From Deltaproteobacteria bacterium HGW-Deltaproteobacteria-19 (GTDB lineage: Bacteria > Desulfobacterota > Syntrophia > Syntrophales > PHBD01), in the NCBI GenBank assembly GCA_002841865.1, contig PHBD01000033.1, positions 1 through 45,693 on the forward strand: a stretch of 45,693 nt of DNA, given 5' to 3'. Below, piece by piece: positions 1 to 8,641 of this stretch (positions within the stretch are counted from its first letter, which is position 1; the number at the start of each line of letters is the position of its first letter). The translations under genes were made by a program, and so were the position numbers. The notes beneath the pieces were generated by a model. It worked only from the letters and a program-made list of their open reading frames with translations. It was not told the origin of the DNA and made no database searches.

Positions 1-628
1 CCCCCGCCGCTCCGGCCGCTGCCGCCGCCGTAGTTGCGGTGGTGACTGTCGGCATGGCCGCACCCGCGGCGATCGCCGTCTGGCCCGCTGCGAGCGTCAC
101 GGTCCCTCCGGCCGTAGTAATTGTCACGGAGCCGGAGATGCAGGTGACCGTCGTCGTCGGGATCCCCGAGGGGCCGATGACGACGACGAACTCAACCACG
201 GTGCCGCGCAAGTTGGCCGCGGTGGTCGGGCTCTCCATCACGAAACTGTTCTTGCCGCCGATGAACCGCTTCACGTCGGCGACGATCTTCCCGTAGGCCA
301 GGAAGATCCGGGCCGTGCGGCTGCCATCCTGGAGCGAGAAGTTCCGTATCTCGAAGCGGCTGTTCTGGTCGATCGTAATGACGCTGTCGTCTTCCAGCGT
401 CACCTTGGCCGCAGCGCCCTTTCCGGTGACGATGGCGTCACCCTGGTACACTTCCGACCGCACGAGGGGTTCGATCTTCGAGCCCGCCCGCAGGATGGAC
501 ACGTCGCCGCTGATGAAACTGAATTGCCCCACCTTGCTGGTCGGCGGCGCGGCGAGCGCGGAAACGGGAAGGCCGAACTGGACGGTGAATAGGACGGCCA
601 AAAGGAACCGAATCCACGGACGTTTCAT
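1..628 (-). CDS. FecR-domain secreted protein, 3' end beyond the window
   Basis: The reading frame starts at 628 and stays open to the left edge, giving the first 209 residues. An N-terminal signal peptide (MKRPWIRFLLAVLFTVQFG, then ALA-A) is followed by a FecR-like beta-rich domain at about residues 35-165. Recognisable parts are 'GDVSILRAG', 'GDAIVTGKGAAAKVTLEDDS' and 'ANLRGTVVEF'. The last visible 40 residues become rich in Ala, Thr and Gly. The start is supported by AGGAGGAG about 7 bases upstream. FecR domains of this kind, without a sigma-factor partner, are common in secreted or surface proteins of deltaproteobacteria. The position after the polysaccharide export gene suggests an envelope role, but no specific function can be assigned. 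The C-terminus may hold further domains. Confidence 0.8.
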   Translation of the reverse strand, partial: MKRPWIRFLLAVLFTVQFGLPVSALAAPPTSKVGQFSFISGDVSILRAGSKIEPLVRSEVYQGDAIVTGKGAAAKVTLEDDSVITIDQNSRFEIRNFSLQDGSRTARIFLAYGKIVADVKRFIGGKNSFVMESPTTAANLRGTVVEFVVVIGPSGIPTTTVTCISGSVTITTAGGTVTLAAGQTAIAAGAAMPTVTTATTAAAAAGAAG

Positions 629-686
629 AACCTGCTCCTCCTTTCCATTCCATACCGGACGCTGCTGTGCGTTTTGCCTGGCGTCG

Positions 687-716
687 AATAGAACACATCC
701 ACGAAATTCATGTCAA
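687..716 (-). promoter_or_regulatory. Candidate sigma-70 promoter for the FecR-domain gene
   Basis: On the minus strand a perfect TTGACA (711-716) is followed 18 bases later by TCTATT (687-692, 4 of 6 matches to TATAAT). It sits about 60 bases upstream of the FecR-gene start, in the 148-base gap after the SLBB gene. This would let the FecR gene be expressed apart from the polysaccharide operon. Prediction by eye only. Confidence 0.45.
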
Positions 717-776
717 TTGCAGGATGGAGCAATCTGGCTGATCCTATTGAGCAAAACGGCAGTCGAAAAACCTTAC

Positions 777-3700
777 TCAGAACACCTTGATGATGATCCC
801 CGCCGTGGCGGCGACGTTCATGATGATCTGGGTGATGTCCCGGATCTCCCGGAGCCAGGCGATCCGCTCCAGCCGCTCCGGGACCACCACGACGTCACCC
901 GGCTCCAGGGCGTCGGCGCGCTCTGCGAAGGCGGCCAACTGCCACCGCTCCCTCCCGTCGCTCCAGGCGATGTAGCTGTCCCCCGCCTTCACGGCGCTGC
1001 CGTCGGCCTTGAGGATGAAGATGTTCCCTTCGTCGGCGTAGGAGCTGTAGCCGCCGGAGAGGCGGATGTAGTCCTTGTACCCCAGGCTGTCCATGAAGAT
1101 GTGGCTCGTGGGGCTCATGACGGCGCCGGCCACGTTGACCACACTGGGCCTGGGCGGGATGTGGAGGCTGTCGCCGTTCTCCAGCTCGATGTCAAAGGGG
1201 CTGCCCTTGAGGATGCGCAGGTGCGAGAGATGGATGGTCATGCGTCCCGTGGCCTTCAGCTGCTGGAACAGCTCGACCAGCTTCTTCTTCTGCTCCAACT
1301 CGACCTTCCGGGCGGAGACCTCCTCCGCCGAGAGGGAGGAGCTGACCTGCAGGGCCCCCCCGGCGAGGATCTCCTTCTCCATCCTCCGGGCGATCTCCTC
1401 CAGGGTGGCCTGCTGAAGGGACCGGACACTCTCCCGCCGGAAGACGGCGCCCCGGAGGTAGGCCTTGTCGGTGTAGCCGCCGGCACGCTCGATCAGGGCT
1501 GAGAGCCGCTCGCCCTGCTTGATGGTGTACTTGCCCTCGAAGAGGATCTCGCCGTGGACGGTGGCGAACCGTTCCGTCCTCCAGTTGCTGATCCGGCGAA
1601 CCATGAGACGATCGTAGGGCCGGAGTTCCAGGTTCGCCTCGGCCTTCCCGTCCAGGGCGTCCTTCAGGCTGAACTTCCGGTGGCTCAGGACCCCCGTGGT
1701 CCCCGCCACAACGGTCTGCGACGACAGCTCCGCCTCATCCCGGTAGGCCGACTCCAGGAGCCCTCCGCCCTTGAAGACGAGGTCGCTGACCTTCATGTTC
1801 TTTGTGTATTCATAGATGCCGGGGCGGCTGACCTCCCCGTCGACATAGACGAACTGGCGCGGCACCTTCTCCCAGATGGAGTGGATGACGATCCGGTCCT
1901 TCGGCTGGACCGCGTGGTTCTCCCGCGGGTCGTTGGCCATGGCCTTGCCCAAGTGGAAATAGATCGTCCGGTATTCCCTGTTGTCCTGGAAGCGGACGAT
2001 CTCTGCCTGCTCCCGGTCCGCGTCGATGGTGAGACCGCCTGCGGCAAGGATTGCGTCTCGGATCCGAAGGTTCTGCGTGACGAGGAACCGACAGGAGGCG
2101 CCAAACTCCTTCTCGATGTCGCGGACCCGTTCCAGGACGGCGTCCATGCCCAACTTGCGCATTTCCGCACTTACTTCCCGAAGGTCCTCCCGCGGGTCAT
2201 ACCGGCCGTACTTTTCCAGCTTGTCGGCGACGCGGAGCACGCGCTCCGAGAGGGCGCGGTGGCCGCTGCGGTCCAGATCATCGCCGATCTTCCGGATCTT
2301 CGCGGCCTGGGGCGTCCAGTCCTTCTTCGATTTATCCATTTTGGCCGCTTTATCGGGCTTCAGCGGCGCCTTCGCGTCCACCTCCAGGCGGTCTGCCGGC
2401 AGTTCCACCACCTCCATGCAGTCGCCGCGGACTTCCCCTTCAATTGTGGCGAAGGGCTTGTCCTCGAATATCCAGCGGGAAAAGACGAAGACCCGGTCCT
2501 CGGGTTTCAATGCAACGTTGGCGGCCTCGTCGCCGTCGATGAGGACACGGCGCAAGCTTAAAGCCAGGACTTCCGTCTTCCGCTCCGGCTGGGTGGTGCG
2601 CTTGATCAGCGCATAGTCGAAGTAAGTGTCGTCCAAAAGGTTCTCCACGCCCTGGATCAAGTCCCGCACCCGCATGCCGGCCTTGTATTCGTACTTGCCG
2701 GGCCGGCGGACGTTGCCCTCCAGATGGACGGCGTTCAGGTCGACCTCGACGACAGAGAAGATCCGGACGAGGTCCGCATCCTGAAGCAGAAAGCCCGACG
2801 ACTTCCGGAGCTCCCGGTCATTCAGATCGATGACCACCTGCCGCTCGTTGTTCTGAACGCGGGAGACCTGGATCTGTTGGAGGTAGGCCGAGGGGATGAT
2901 GCCCCCGGCGAGGTCGAAGACGTGCTTCAGGTCGAGGGTTTCCCGGAGCTCGTAGATGGCGGGACGACGAACGTTTCCCGCCACGCCGACGATGGGGCCC
3001 ACGACGGGGACGAAGACCACGTCGTCTCGCTGGACCGTCATATCGCCCGAGCGGTCGCCCTTGAGAAACAGATCGTAGAGGTCGAAGGTCCCGACAGTTT
3101 TGCCCTTCCGGCGGAGCTGCACCTTGCGCATGGAGCCTATGTCCGTGGGTCCGCCTGCAATCAGGAGCGCGTCGGTGATGGTAGCAAAGGAACCGATCGT
3201 GTAGGCCCCAGGGCGCCGGACATCGCCGAGGACGAAGATGGGGATCGTCTTGAGGGACCCCATGGAGATGTCCACGCTGGCGCCGACGATCTGCTGGGCC
3301 TGGGTGATGACCTTCTTGGACATCTCCTCGAAGGTCATGCCGGCCACGAAGATCGGGCCGATTTGCGGGAGGGTGATCTTGCCGTCCCGGTCCACCGCGA
3401 GGTTGTGGGCCGCATTGATGCGGCCCCAGAGCAGGATCTTCACCTCGTCACCGGGTCCCACGATGTAGTTCATGGGGACGGGGATATCCTTTCTGTCGGC
3501 GGTGACACTGACGGCGGCCTCCTGAAAGAACTCGTAGCCAAAGGGTTTCAGGTCTTCCGAGATGTCCTGGAATTTCCTGGCGGGCCGGGAGCGCTCGAAG
3601 AGAGTCTTGCCCTTCGGCTCCTGCGGTTCCCGGAGGACCTGGACTTCCCGGGTCCTCCGGACCTCCATGCCCCCGGGGGCGGCCTTCTCGATGAGTTCTC

Positions 3701-3977
3701 TTCCCCTCCGGACGTCCTCCGGCTTGAGGTCCCTGAACTTCCGGATCTCCTCCGCCTTGATGTTCAGCGCCTCCGCGGCGGGGGCCTTCGCCTCCCCCTG
3801 GGCGTTGATCATGGCAGAGACCTGATCCTTCAAGGCTTGGCACTGCTGAGGTGTGAGGCTCTTCTGACGGCAGACGGCATCGAGGGAGACATTCTGTGCG
3901 AGGGCCGGGGCGGCCATGGCCAGGAACAGGACCAGGATGAGGACGATGGGAATCCGCTTGACAGGCCGCATCTTCAT
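777..3977 (-). CDS. Large SLBB-repeat polysaccharide export protein (Wza-like)
   Basis: This 1066-residue protein is far longer than a typical Wza (about 380 residues). It has a signal peptide (about 1-27), a charged N-terminal segment, and a polysaccharide export domain near 170-245 ('YIVGPGDEVKILLWG'). About seven SLBB domains follow, starting near residues 246, 330, 417, 509, 708, 805 and 960 (repeated 'GNVRRPGxYE'-like motifs). The fourth SLBB is split by a charged, helical insert of roughly 105 residues (about 521-628). A hydrophobic segment closes the C-terminus. The start at 3977 has AGGAG 7 bases upstream and overlaps the stop of the Wzz-like gene by ATGA, so the two are probably translationally coupled. 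It should form or line the outer-membrane exit for the glycan. Longer in-frame starts lie inside the upstream gene and are unlikely. Confidence 0.9.
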   Translation of the reverse strand: MKMRPVKRIPIVLILVLFLAMAAPALAQNVSLDAVCRQKSLTPQQCQALKDQVSAMINAQGEAKAPAAEALNIKAEEIRKFRDLKPEDVRRGRELIEKAAPGGMEVRRTREVQVLREPQEPKGKTLFERSRPARKFQDISEDLKPFGYEFFQEAAVSVTADRKDIPVPMNYIVGPGDEVKILLWGRINAAHNLAVDRDGKITLPQIGPIFVAGMTFEEMSKKVITQAQQIVGASVDISMGSLKTIPIFVLGDVRRPGAYTIGSFATITDALLIAGGPTDIGSMRKVQLRRKGKTVGTFDLYDLFLKGDRSGDMTVQRDDVVFVPVVGPIVGVAGNVRRPAIYELRETLDLKHVFDLAGGIIPSAYLQQIQVSRVQNNERQVVIDLNDRELRKSSGFLLQDADLVRIFSVVEVDLNAVHLEGNVRRPGKYEYKAGMRVRDLIQGVENLLDDTYFDYALIKRTTQPERKTEVLALSLRRVLIDGDEAANVALKPEDRVFVFSRWIFEDKPFATIEGEVRGDCMEVVELPADRLEVDAKAPLKPDKAAKMDKSKKDWTPQAAKIRKIGDDLDRSGHRALSERVLRVADKLEKYGRYDPREDLREVSAEMRKLGMDAVLERVRDIEKEFGASCRFLVTQNLRIRDAILAAGGLTIDADREQAEIVRFQDNREYRTIYFHLGKAMANDPRENHAVQPKDRIVIHSIWEKVPRQFVYVDGEVSRPGIYEYTKNMKVSDLVFKGGGLLESAYRDEAELSSQTVVAGTTGVLSHRKFSLKDALDGKAEANLELRPYDRLMVRRISNWRTERFATVHGEILFEGKYTIKQGERLSALIERAGGYTDKAYLRGAVFRRESVRSLQQATLEEIARRMEKEILAGGALQVSSSLSAEEVSARKVELEQKKKLVELFQQLKATGRMTIHLSHLRILKGSPFDIELENGDSLHIPPRPSVVNVAGAVMSPTSHIFMDSLGYKDYIRLSGGYSSYADEGNIFILKADGSAVKAGDSYIAWSDGRERWQLAAFAERADALEPGDVVVVPERLERIAWLREIRDITQIIMNVAATAGIIIKVF

Positions 3978-4990
3978 TCTCCCGCTCCTTCTGCTCGTCT
4001 TTTCCGCTTTTGCCGGTATTCGAGGAAGAACGTGATCAAAACGGAAAGGAAAATAGCGGCGATCACGGTCTTCACAATCATCTCTCCCCGGCTTGGCGCG
4101 AACTTCCGGTCGGGCACCCTGGGCGAGTCGACCACCCGGAAAGCGAAGTTCTCCTTTGCCTCCGCCGTCATGGAACGCTCGATCTGCTGGGCGATCAGGT
4201 TGTATATGTTCTGGCGGATCAGTGGGTCCGCCGTCGTGATGAGCTGGTCTTCCAGGTACTTCCGGTTTACCAGAGCAACACGACGGGCCTCGCTGCTCAT
4301 GTGGTCGTTGAGGGCTGTAAGGAAATACTCCACGATCTTCGTCGCGGCCTCCGGGTCCGGGTGGTTGACGGCGATCGTGATGGTGTTCCACCTTGGATCG
4401 TTCCGAACCCGCACCATGTCGTCCAGCTTCCGGAGGCCGTCCCACAGGTCGGGCACACCAGACTTGCCGGACCTGGGCTCGGATCGTCCCGGCTGGATCC
4501 AGTCGGCGAGGCGACCGGCGAGGGAGAGGGGATTGAGGTCCAAGCCGGCCCAGAAACCCTCCTTCCAGCGTCTCTTCTCCTTGTCCCAGCGCTCCGGGAA
4601 AATGACAGGGAGGAGGTTGTCCTTCTCGATGACCTTCTCCCGGAGGATTTTTGAGTTCAGGAAGTTGATGATCTCCGTGGCCGTTGTTGGGGTGCCCAGC
4701 AGGGAGCCGACAGGCAAGCCTCCGAGTTGCTGCGCCAGGGAGGAGATGGCGCTGCTGCTCTCCTTGCCGGAGATTGGAGAGATGACCGCCGTCGCCTGGT
4801 AGATGTTTGGTATCATCAGAGTCGCAATAATCGAAACGACCAGGGCGGCGAGGACAAATCGACCGATAAACTGCCGCCTTCTTTTCAGGATTTGCCAGTA
4901 CGACAGGAAGAAGGTCTTGCGGTCACGATCCCAATCGGTCTTGAGACTTTCCGGTCCCGCCGAGTCATTTTCCCTGTCGATGCCCATCAT
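3974..4990 (-). CDS. Wzz-type chain-length determinant / polysaccharide co-polymerase
   Basis: The 338-residue protein has the Wzz topology: a cytoplasmic N-terminus, a TM helix near residues 42-61, a long periplasmic domain, and a second TM helix near 305-325 ending in a basic tail (RQKRKRR). The conserved Pro-rich stretch just before TM2 is present ('RVVDSPRVPDRKFAPSRG'). There is no fused tyrosine-kinase domain and no Walker motif. Proteins of this family set polymer length together with Wzy and link the inner-membrane machinery to the export protein. Two consecutive ATG codons occur at the start. An AGGGG lies 6 bases upstream of the first, so 4990 is chosen. It directly precedes and overlaps the SLBB export gene. 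Confidence 0.9.
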   Translation of the reverse strand: MMGIDRENDSAGPESLKTDWDRDRKTFFLSYWQILKRRRQFIGRFVLAALVVSIIATLMIPNIYQATAVISPISGKESSSAISSLAQQLGGLPVGSLLGTPTTATEIINFLNSKILREKVIEKDNLLPVIFPERWDKEKRRWKEGFWAGLDLNPLSLAGRLADWIQPGRSEPRSGKSGVPDLWDGLRKLDDMVRVRNDPRWNTITIAVNHPDPEAATKIVEYFLTALNDHMSSEARRVALVNRKYLEDQLITTADPLIRQNIYNLIAQQIERSMTAEAKENFAFRVVDSPRVPDRKFAPSRGEMIVKTVIAAIFLSVLITFFLEYRQKRKRRAEGAGE

Positions 4991-5051
4991 CCAATTCCCC
5001 TGCCAATTTCCCTACCTTTTTCCAGCAATCCAACCCTCCTGTCAATGGACC

Positions 5052-5077
5052 ATTCCCTGATGTGTGCCTCAGGGAAT
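5052..5077. other. 9-bp perfect inverted repeat between operon genes
   Basis: ATTCCCTGA (5052-5060) and TCAGGGAAT (5069-5077) flank an 8-base loop, in the short gap between the small secreted protein gene and the Wzz gene. No T-tract follows on the minus strand, so this is not a classical terminator. It may be an mRNA processing or attenuation hairpin. Confidence 0.4.
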
Positions 5078-5085
5078 TCCTGATC

Positions 5086-5625
5086 TCAGTTGTTGGCGGC
5101 GTGGGCCTGGACGAAGCGGTCCAGGAGGATGAGGATGCTCTCCGCCACGTTCTGCAGGTTTCCGACGTTCACGTTACCGGTCATGTTCAAAGACCAGGTA
5201 GAGGCCAGCGTCTTGACGGATGGCTTCGCATCCAGGCGAACGAGCTGCTCCACGCTGATGGTGGTGTTGTACGCGAAGACATACCGCTCCTTTTCGTGGA
5301 GATTGATGTTGACGTACAGGATCGGGCGGCCCGGCGTGTTCATCCAGGCTTGTCCGGAGACAACCCGGATCCCCGCTGCACGGAGGCGCTTCTCCACGGA
5401 CTGCTGAATCTGCGCCTTGGTCAGGCCGGCCTTGCGGATCGCCTGATCGTAGGGTGACAGTTTGGGATGCATGTCCTCCACGACGACCAGGAAGCCTTTC
5501 AGACCCGCCAGTGTCTGCCGTGACAACTCCGAATCGACGGCGTGCGCCGGTCGCGCCTGCATCATCAGGAGACCGAGCCCGACCAGCAGGCACAGGCACC
5601 CTTCCTTCCACCATCTCTCATTCAT
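5086..5625 (-). CDS. Small secreted protein of the polysaccharide cluster, unknown function
   Basis: The 179-residue product starts with a signal peptide (MNERWWKEG, a hydrophobic core, then PAHA-V). The mature part is a compact alpha/beta domain with the patterns 'YVNINLHEKE', 'VFAYNTTISVEQLVRL' and 'STWSLNMTGNV', then an amphipathic C-terminal helix ending in 'LLDRFVQAHAANN'. I recognise no named family, although similar uncharacterised secreted proteins occur in deltaproteobacteria. The start at 5625 has GGGGG 5 bases upstream; an alternative ATG at 5637 would add MGVR. It lies 14 bases after the initiating sugar transferase and 95 bases before the Wzz gene, so it is probably co-transcribed and periplasmic. 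Confidence 0.75.
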   Translation of the reverse strand: MNERWWKEGCLCLLVGLGLLMMQARPAHAVDSELSRQTLAGLKGFLVVVEDMHPKLSPYDQAIRKAGLTKAQIQQSVEKRLRAAGIRVVSGQAWMNTPGRPILYVNINLHEKERYVFAYNTTISVEQLVRLDAKPSVKTLASTWSLNMTGNVNVGNLQNVAESILILLDRFVQAHAANN

Positions 5626-5639
5626 GCGCACCCCCATCT

Positions 5640-7010
5640 TTACCGGGCTCCCGTGCCGGACAGGACAACCCGCGCCGTCCGGAGCAGGATGTAGAGGTCC
5701 AGGATCATCGACATGTTCTTGATGTAGTAAAGGTCGTACTGCAGCTTCTCCATGGCGTCCTTCCGGGAGGCCCCGTATGGGTAGTTGATCTGCGCCCAGC
5801 CGGTGATCCCCGGGCGGACGGCGTGGCGCAGGGAGTAGTAGGGGATCTCCCGCATCAGATCCCGCACGAACTCTGGGCGCTCCGGCCGCGGCCCGACGAA
5901 ACTCATGTCGCCCATGAGGACGTTCCAGAGCTGTGGAATCTCGTCGATACGAAGGCGCCGGATTACATTTCCAACCCACGTGACTCGGCTGTCGTTCACC
6001 TGTGCCCAGACGGCGCCGTTCTCCTCGGCGTTCATGTGCATGGAGCGGAACTTATACAGTTCGAACTCCCGCTCGTCCCATCCCACGCGCTTCTGCTTGT
6101 AGAGAACCGTCCCCGGGGAGCCGAGCTTGATCAGGATCGCCGTGACGAGCATGATGGGCGCAGCCAGGAGCAGGCCCACCAGGGAGAAGAGCTTGTCGAA
6201 GACCTTCTTCAGCCGGTAGTTGTAAATGTTCCGCTTCACGCCGGAAATGTCGGCATAGCCCAGCCACATCTCGCTCGTGTGCAGCACCGGGATCTTCCCG
6301 GCCACCCTCTCGTAAAAGGTTGGCATCTCGAACACGTCCACCCCCAGGAACTTCGCCTGGACGAGGCCGCGAAAGACATCGGCCCGGATCGAGTGTGTCA
6401 TGGCGACAACGACCTGGTCGATCCGCAGGTTCTTGACGAGGCTCCCCAGGCAGCCGCTGCTTTCGATGACGGGGACGCCGCCGATGAAGGTCCCCGACTT
6501 AGCCTCATCGTCGTCCACGTAGCCGACGATCACGTACTCGCCCCTCCCGGCAAGCAGCTCGTGAAGCGTCATCCCCGCCTGCCCCGCACCAAGGACAAGG
6601 ATGCGGGCGGGCTGGGTGCGGACGTGAAAGTAGCCCAGGACGGCGATCCGCCACCCGAGGAGGAGGATGAACGAGACGACGGCGGTGATGGCGATGATCC
6701 CGGAGGCGTAGAGGCGGAGATGGAAGATATAGAAGAGCGAGGAGGCGACGAGGTTGACGGCGAGGACGACGAAGGCAAGGCGCAGGGCATAGTAGATGCT
6801 GTTGGCGGTCTCGCGAAGGTTGTAGAAGTTGAAGATATACAATGCCAAAAGGTACAGGAAGACGGCCATGGCTTCGGATGCGCCGAACACCATCATGGGG
6901 TCGAGAAGGACGCCAAAGCGGATGACCGGGGCAAGGTAGAGCGACGCCATAACCAGGATCACGTCGCCCAGGAAGAAATAGGCTTGTGTTTTCGGGATTC
7001 GAAGCTTCAA
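5640..7010 (-). CDS. Initiating sugar transferase, EpsB/WcaJ-like polyprenyl-phosphate glycosyl-1-phosphate transferase
   Basis: The enzyme (456 aa) transfers a sugar-1-phosphate to undecaprenyl phosphate at the inner membrane to start the repeat unit. Four or five N-terminal TM helices (residues 10-130) precede a nucleotide-binding-like domain ('ILVLGAGQAG', 'GYVDDDEAKSG'). A further TM near residue 275 leads to the catalytic bacterial transferase domain: 'YKFRSM', 'RRLRIDEIPQLWNVL', 'FVGPRPERPEF' and 'RPGITGWAQIN'. The domain order matches the EpsB-like subfamily often linked to exosortase/PEP-CTERM loci, but no exosortase is visible here. The first codon is TTG at 7010. No ATG or GTG is available upstream in frame, and the ribosome site is weak. 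It follows the FkbM gene by 23 bases. Confidence 0.92.
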   Translation of the reverse strand: MKLRIPKTQAYFFLGDVILVMASLYLAPVIRFGVLLDPMMVFGASEAMAVFLYLLALYIFNFYNLRETANSIYYALRLAFVVLAVNLVASSLFYIFHLRLYASGIIAITAVVSFILLLGWRIAVLGYFHVRTQPARILVLGAGQAGMTLHELLAGRGEYVIVGYVDDDEAKSGTFIGGVPVIESSGCLGSLVKNLRIDQVVVAMTHSIRADVFRGLVQAKFLGVDVFEMPTFYERVAGKIPVLHTSEMWLGYADISGVKRNIYNYRLKKVFDKLFSLVGLLLAAPIMLVTAILIKLGSPGTVLYKQKRVGWDEREFELYKFRSMHMNAEENGAVWAQVNDSRVTWVGNVIRRLRIDEIPQLWNVLMGDMSFVGPRPERPEFVRDLMREIPYYSLRHAVRPGITGWAQINYPYGASRKDAMEKLQYDLYYIKNMSMILDLYILLRTARVVLSGTGAR

Positions 7011-7033
7011 GGAGCGGCTCTCTTCACAACCTC

Positions 7034-7831
7034 TTATGCATCTTCCTTCATAACCACGAAATTCGTGGTCCGAAATTGCTCGTCGATCTCACGGTAATCA
7101 CGGATCTCAACAAGCCGGCCGAACGGTGTGAGCCGGAAGATCCGGTTCATGCCGCAGTCGTGGAAAAAATAGTAGAAATCCTGAAAATACGTTTTCGTGT
7201 CGATGTTGGAACCGCCAAACTCAAAGGAGATGATTCCTATGTTCCCGGAACGGATCATGCGAGATCCGCCCCGCAGAACATCGATCTCGTGACCTTCCAC
7301 GTCGATCTTCAAGAGATCGATCGCCTGAACTCCCTTCTGCCCGCAGTACTCGTCCAGCGTTTCAATGCGTACGCTCTCCTTCAACGAGTGGTTGATCCCG
7401 AAGTGGTCAAGCCTCCGCTGGGACAGGGACGCCAGGCCGGAGCCCGGGGCATCCGTGTACAAGTTGAAAATACCCTTCTTACAGCCAAGGCCGAAGGCAT
7501 TGGCAGTGACATTCGGGTTATCCCGAACTGCATCCGCCAGTTGCCGGAAGGCGTGCTCCGACGGTTCGAACGCGTGAACATGATGGGGCAGCCCATCCAG
7601 CCCTCTCTCGATCATTTCAATGAACTGGCCGCGGTTTGCACCTACATCAAAGATGCAAAGCCCCTTTTCAGGTTTCGCACGCCTCAGGACTTCCCTCATA
7701 AGGCAACGCTCCCCGCTCGTCTTCACGTGGCTCGCGGAACCGATGCCCATCAGATACTGGGAAACATTCACATTCAGTTCAAGCAAACGCTGGAGCGCAC
7801 CGTGAAACATGTCGGGCAAGGTTCTCATCAT
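7034..7831 (-). CDS. FkbM-family SAM-dependent methyltransferase
   Basis: The 265-residue protein has the FkbM methyltransferase pattern. Motif I is 'CIFDVGANRGQFIEMIE', the acidic strand end is 'HVHAFEPSE', and the signature is 'IDLLKIDVEGHEIDVLRGG'. FkbM enzymes methylate hydroxyl groups, and copies in glycan clusters are taken to O-methylate sugars; the acceptor here is unknown. The start at 7831 overlaps the stop of the upstream glycosyltransferase (ATGA, 7828-7831), indicating coupled translation. A second ATG follows directly. This is one of two FkbM genes in the cluster. Confidence 0.88.
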   Translation of the reverse strand: MMRTLPDMFHGALQRLLELNVNVSQYLMGIGSASHVKTSGERCLMREVLRRAKPEKGLCIFDVGANRGQFIEMIERGLDGLPHHVHAFEPSEHAFRQLADAVRDNPNVTANAFGLGCKKGIFNLYTDAPGSGLASLSQRRLDHFGINHSLKESVRIETLDEYCGQKGVQAIDLLKIDVEGHEIDVLRGGSRMIRSGNIGIISFEFGGSNIDTKTYFQDFYYFFHDCGMNRIFRLTPFGRLVEIRDYREIDEQFRTTNFVVMKEDA

Positions 7832-8637
7832 CTCCCAATCCGGGGTGCTGTGATATAGCGGTGCTTCCTGAACAGGTAGACGAGCCCCATAAAGTGACTG
7901 ATCGCGTGCCTGCTGATGACGTTCCGATGCGTGATCTGTTGCGTATGGTGCAGGACATGGAAATGGGGATCATAGACAATCCGCTTCCCCTGCTTCCGGA
8001 CCCGGATGCAGTAATCGATATCCTCCGGTGAATAGAAGATCCGTTCGTCCAGATAGCCGACATCGTCCAGCAATTCCTTGCGAAGGAACCAGCAAGCCGA
8101 TATCGCCGTGTCCACATCCCGCTGCTCACGGAAGGGGAAATCGGAATAGGCATCGAGGTCGATCGGTCGCAGCCTGAAGATAATCTGGGGGATCTTCATC
8201 AGCTTCCCCAGGGCGGAGGGATATCTCTTTACGGATCGCTGGATCGTGCCGTCGGGGAGGACGAGGCGGGGGGCAACGATCCCGACCGACCGGTCTTCCA
8301 GCATGGCTGATATGTCCGATAGCCTGCCGCCGATAATCTCGGCATCGGAGTCCATGACGCAGATTGTGGATCCGTGTACATCCTTCAATGCAAGGTTTCG
8401 GGATAACGTCGTCCCCCGGTTCTCGGCGAGCTCGATCAAGCGGAGCGGAGCGTCATGACCGAACGCCCTCTTGATCGCCTCCGGAGTCCCGTCGTGCGAC
8501 CCATTGTCGACGACAATGATCTCACAAGCGATGCCTTCCCGGTCGCACACATTACGGATGGACCGGATGCACGCAAGGATGGTTCCTGACGAATTCCAGG
8601 TCAGCACGACAAAGGACATGAGCGGATTCGGGATCAT
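7828..8637 (-). CDS. Glycosyltransferase family 2
   Basis: The 269-residue GT-A fold enzyme has the family-2 features 'SFVVLTWNSSG' at the N-terminus, 'IIVVDNGSHDGT' for nucleotide binding, and 'CVMDSDAEI' as the DxD-like metal site. A later 'ISACWFLRKELLDDVG' and 'FYSPEDIDYCIRVR' match rhamnosyl- and related transferases with the ED motif. It should add one sugar to the lipid-linked repeat unit at the cytoplasmic face. The start at 8637 lies 4 bases after the stop of the preceding glycosyltransferase. No good Shine-Dalgarno is visible, so coupling is likely. An internal ATG at 8619 is an alternative. Donor and acceptor cannot be read from the sequence. Confidence 0.88.
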   Translation of the reverse strand: MIPNPLMSFVVLTWNSSGTILACIRSIRNVCDREGIACEIIVVDNGSHDGTPEAIKRAFGHDAPLRLIELAENRGTTLSRNLALKDVHGSTICVMDSDAEIIGGRLSDISAMLEDRSVGIVAPRLVLPDGTIQRSVKRYPSALGKLMKIPQIIFRLRPIDLDAYSDFPFREQRDVDTAISACWFLRKELLDDVGYLDERIFYSPEDIDYCIRVRKQGKRIVYDPHFHVLHHTQQITHRNVISRHAISHFMGLVYLFRKHRYITAPRIGR

Positions 8638-8641
8638 GGTT

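Noticed and set aside
2724-4802. Long plus-strand open frame opposite the SLBB and Wzz genes
   Set aside because: It is the antisense of two recognisable genes. High GC suppresses stops on the opposite strand, and there is no ribosome site or family pattern.
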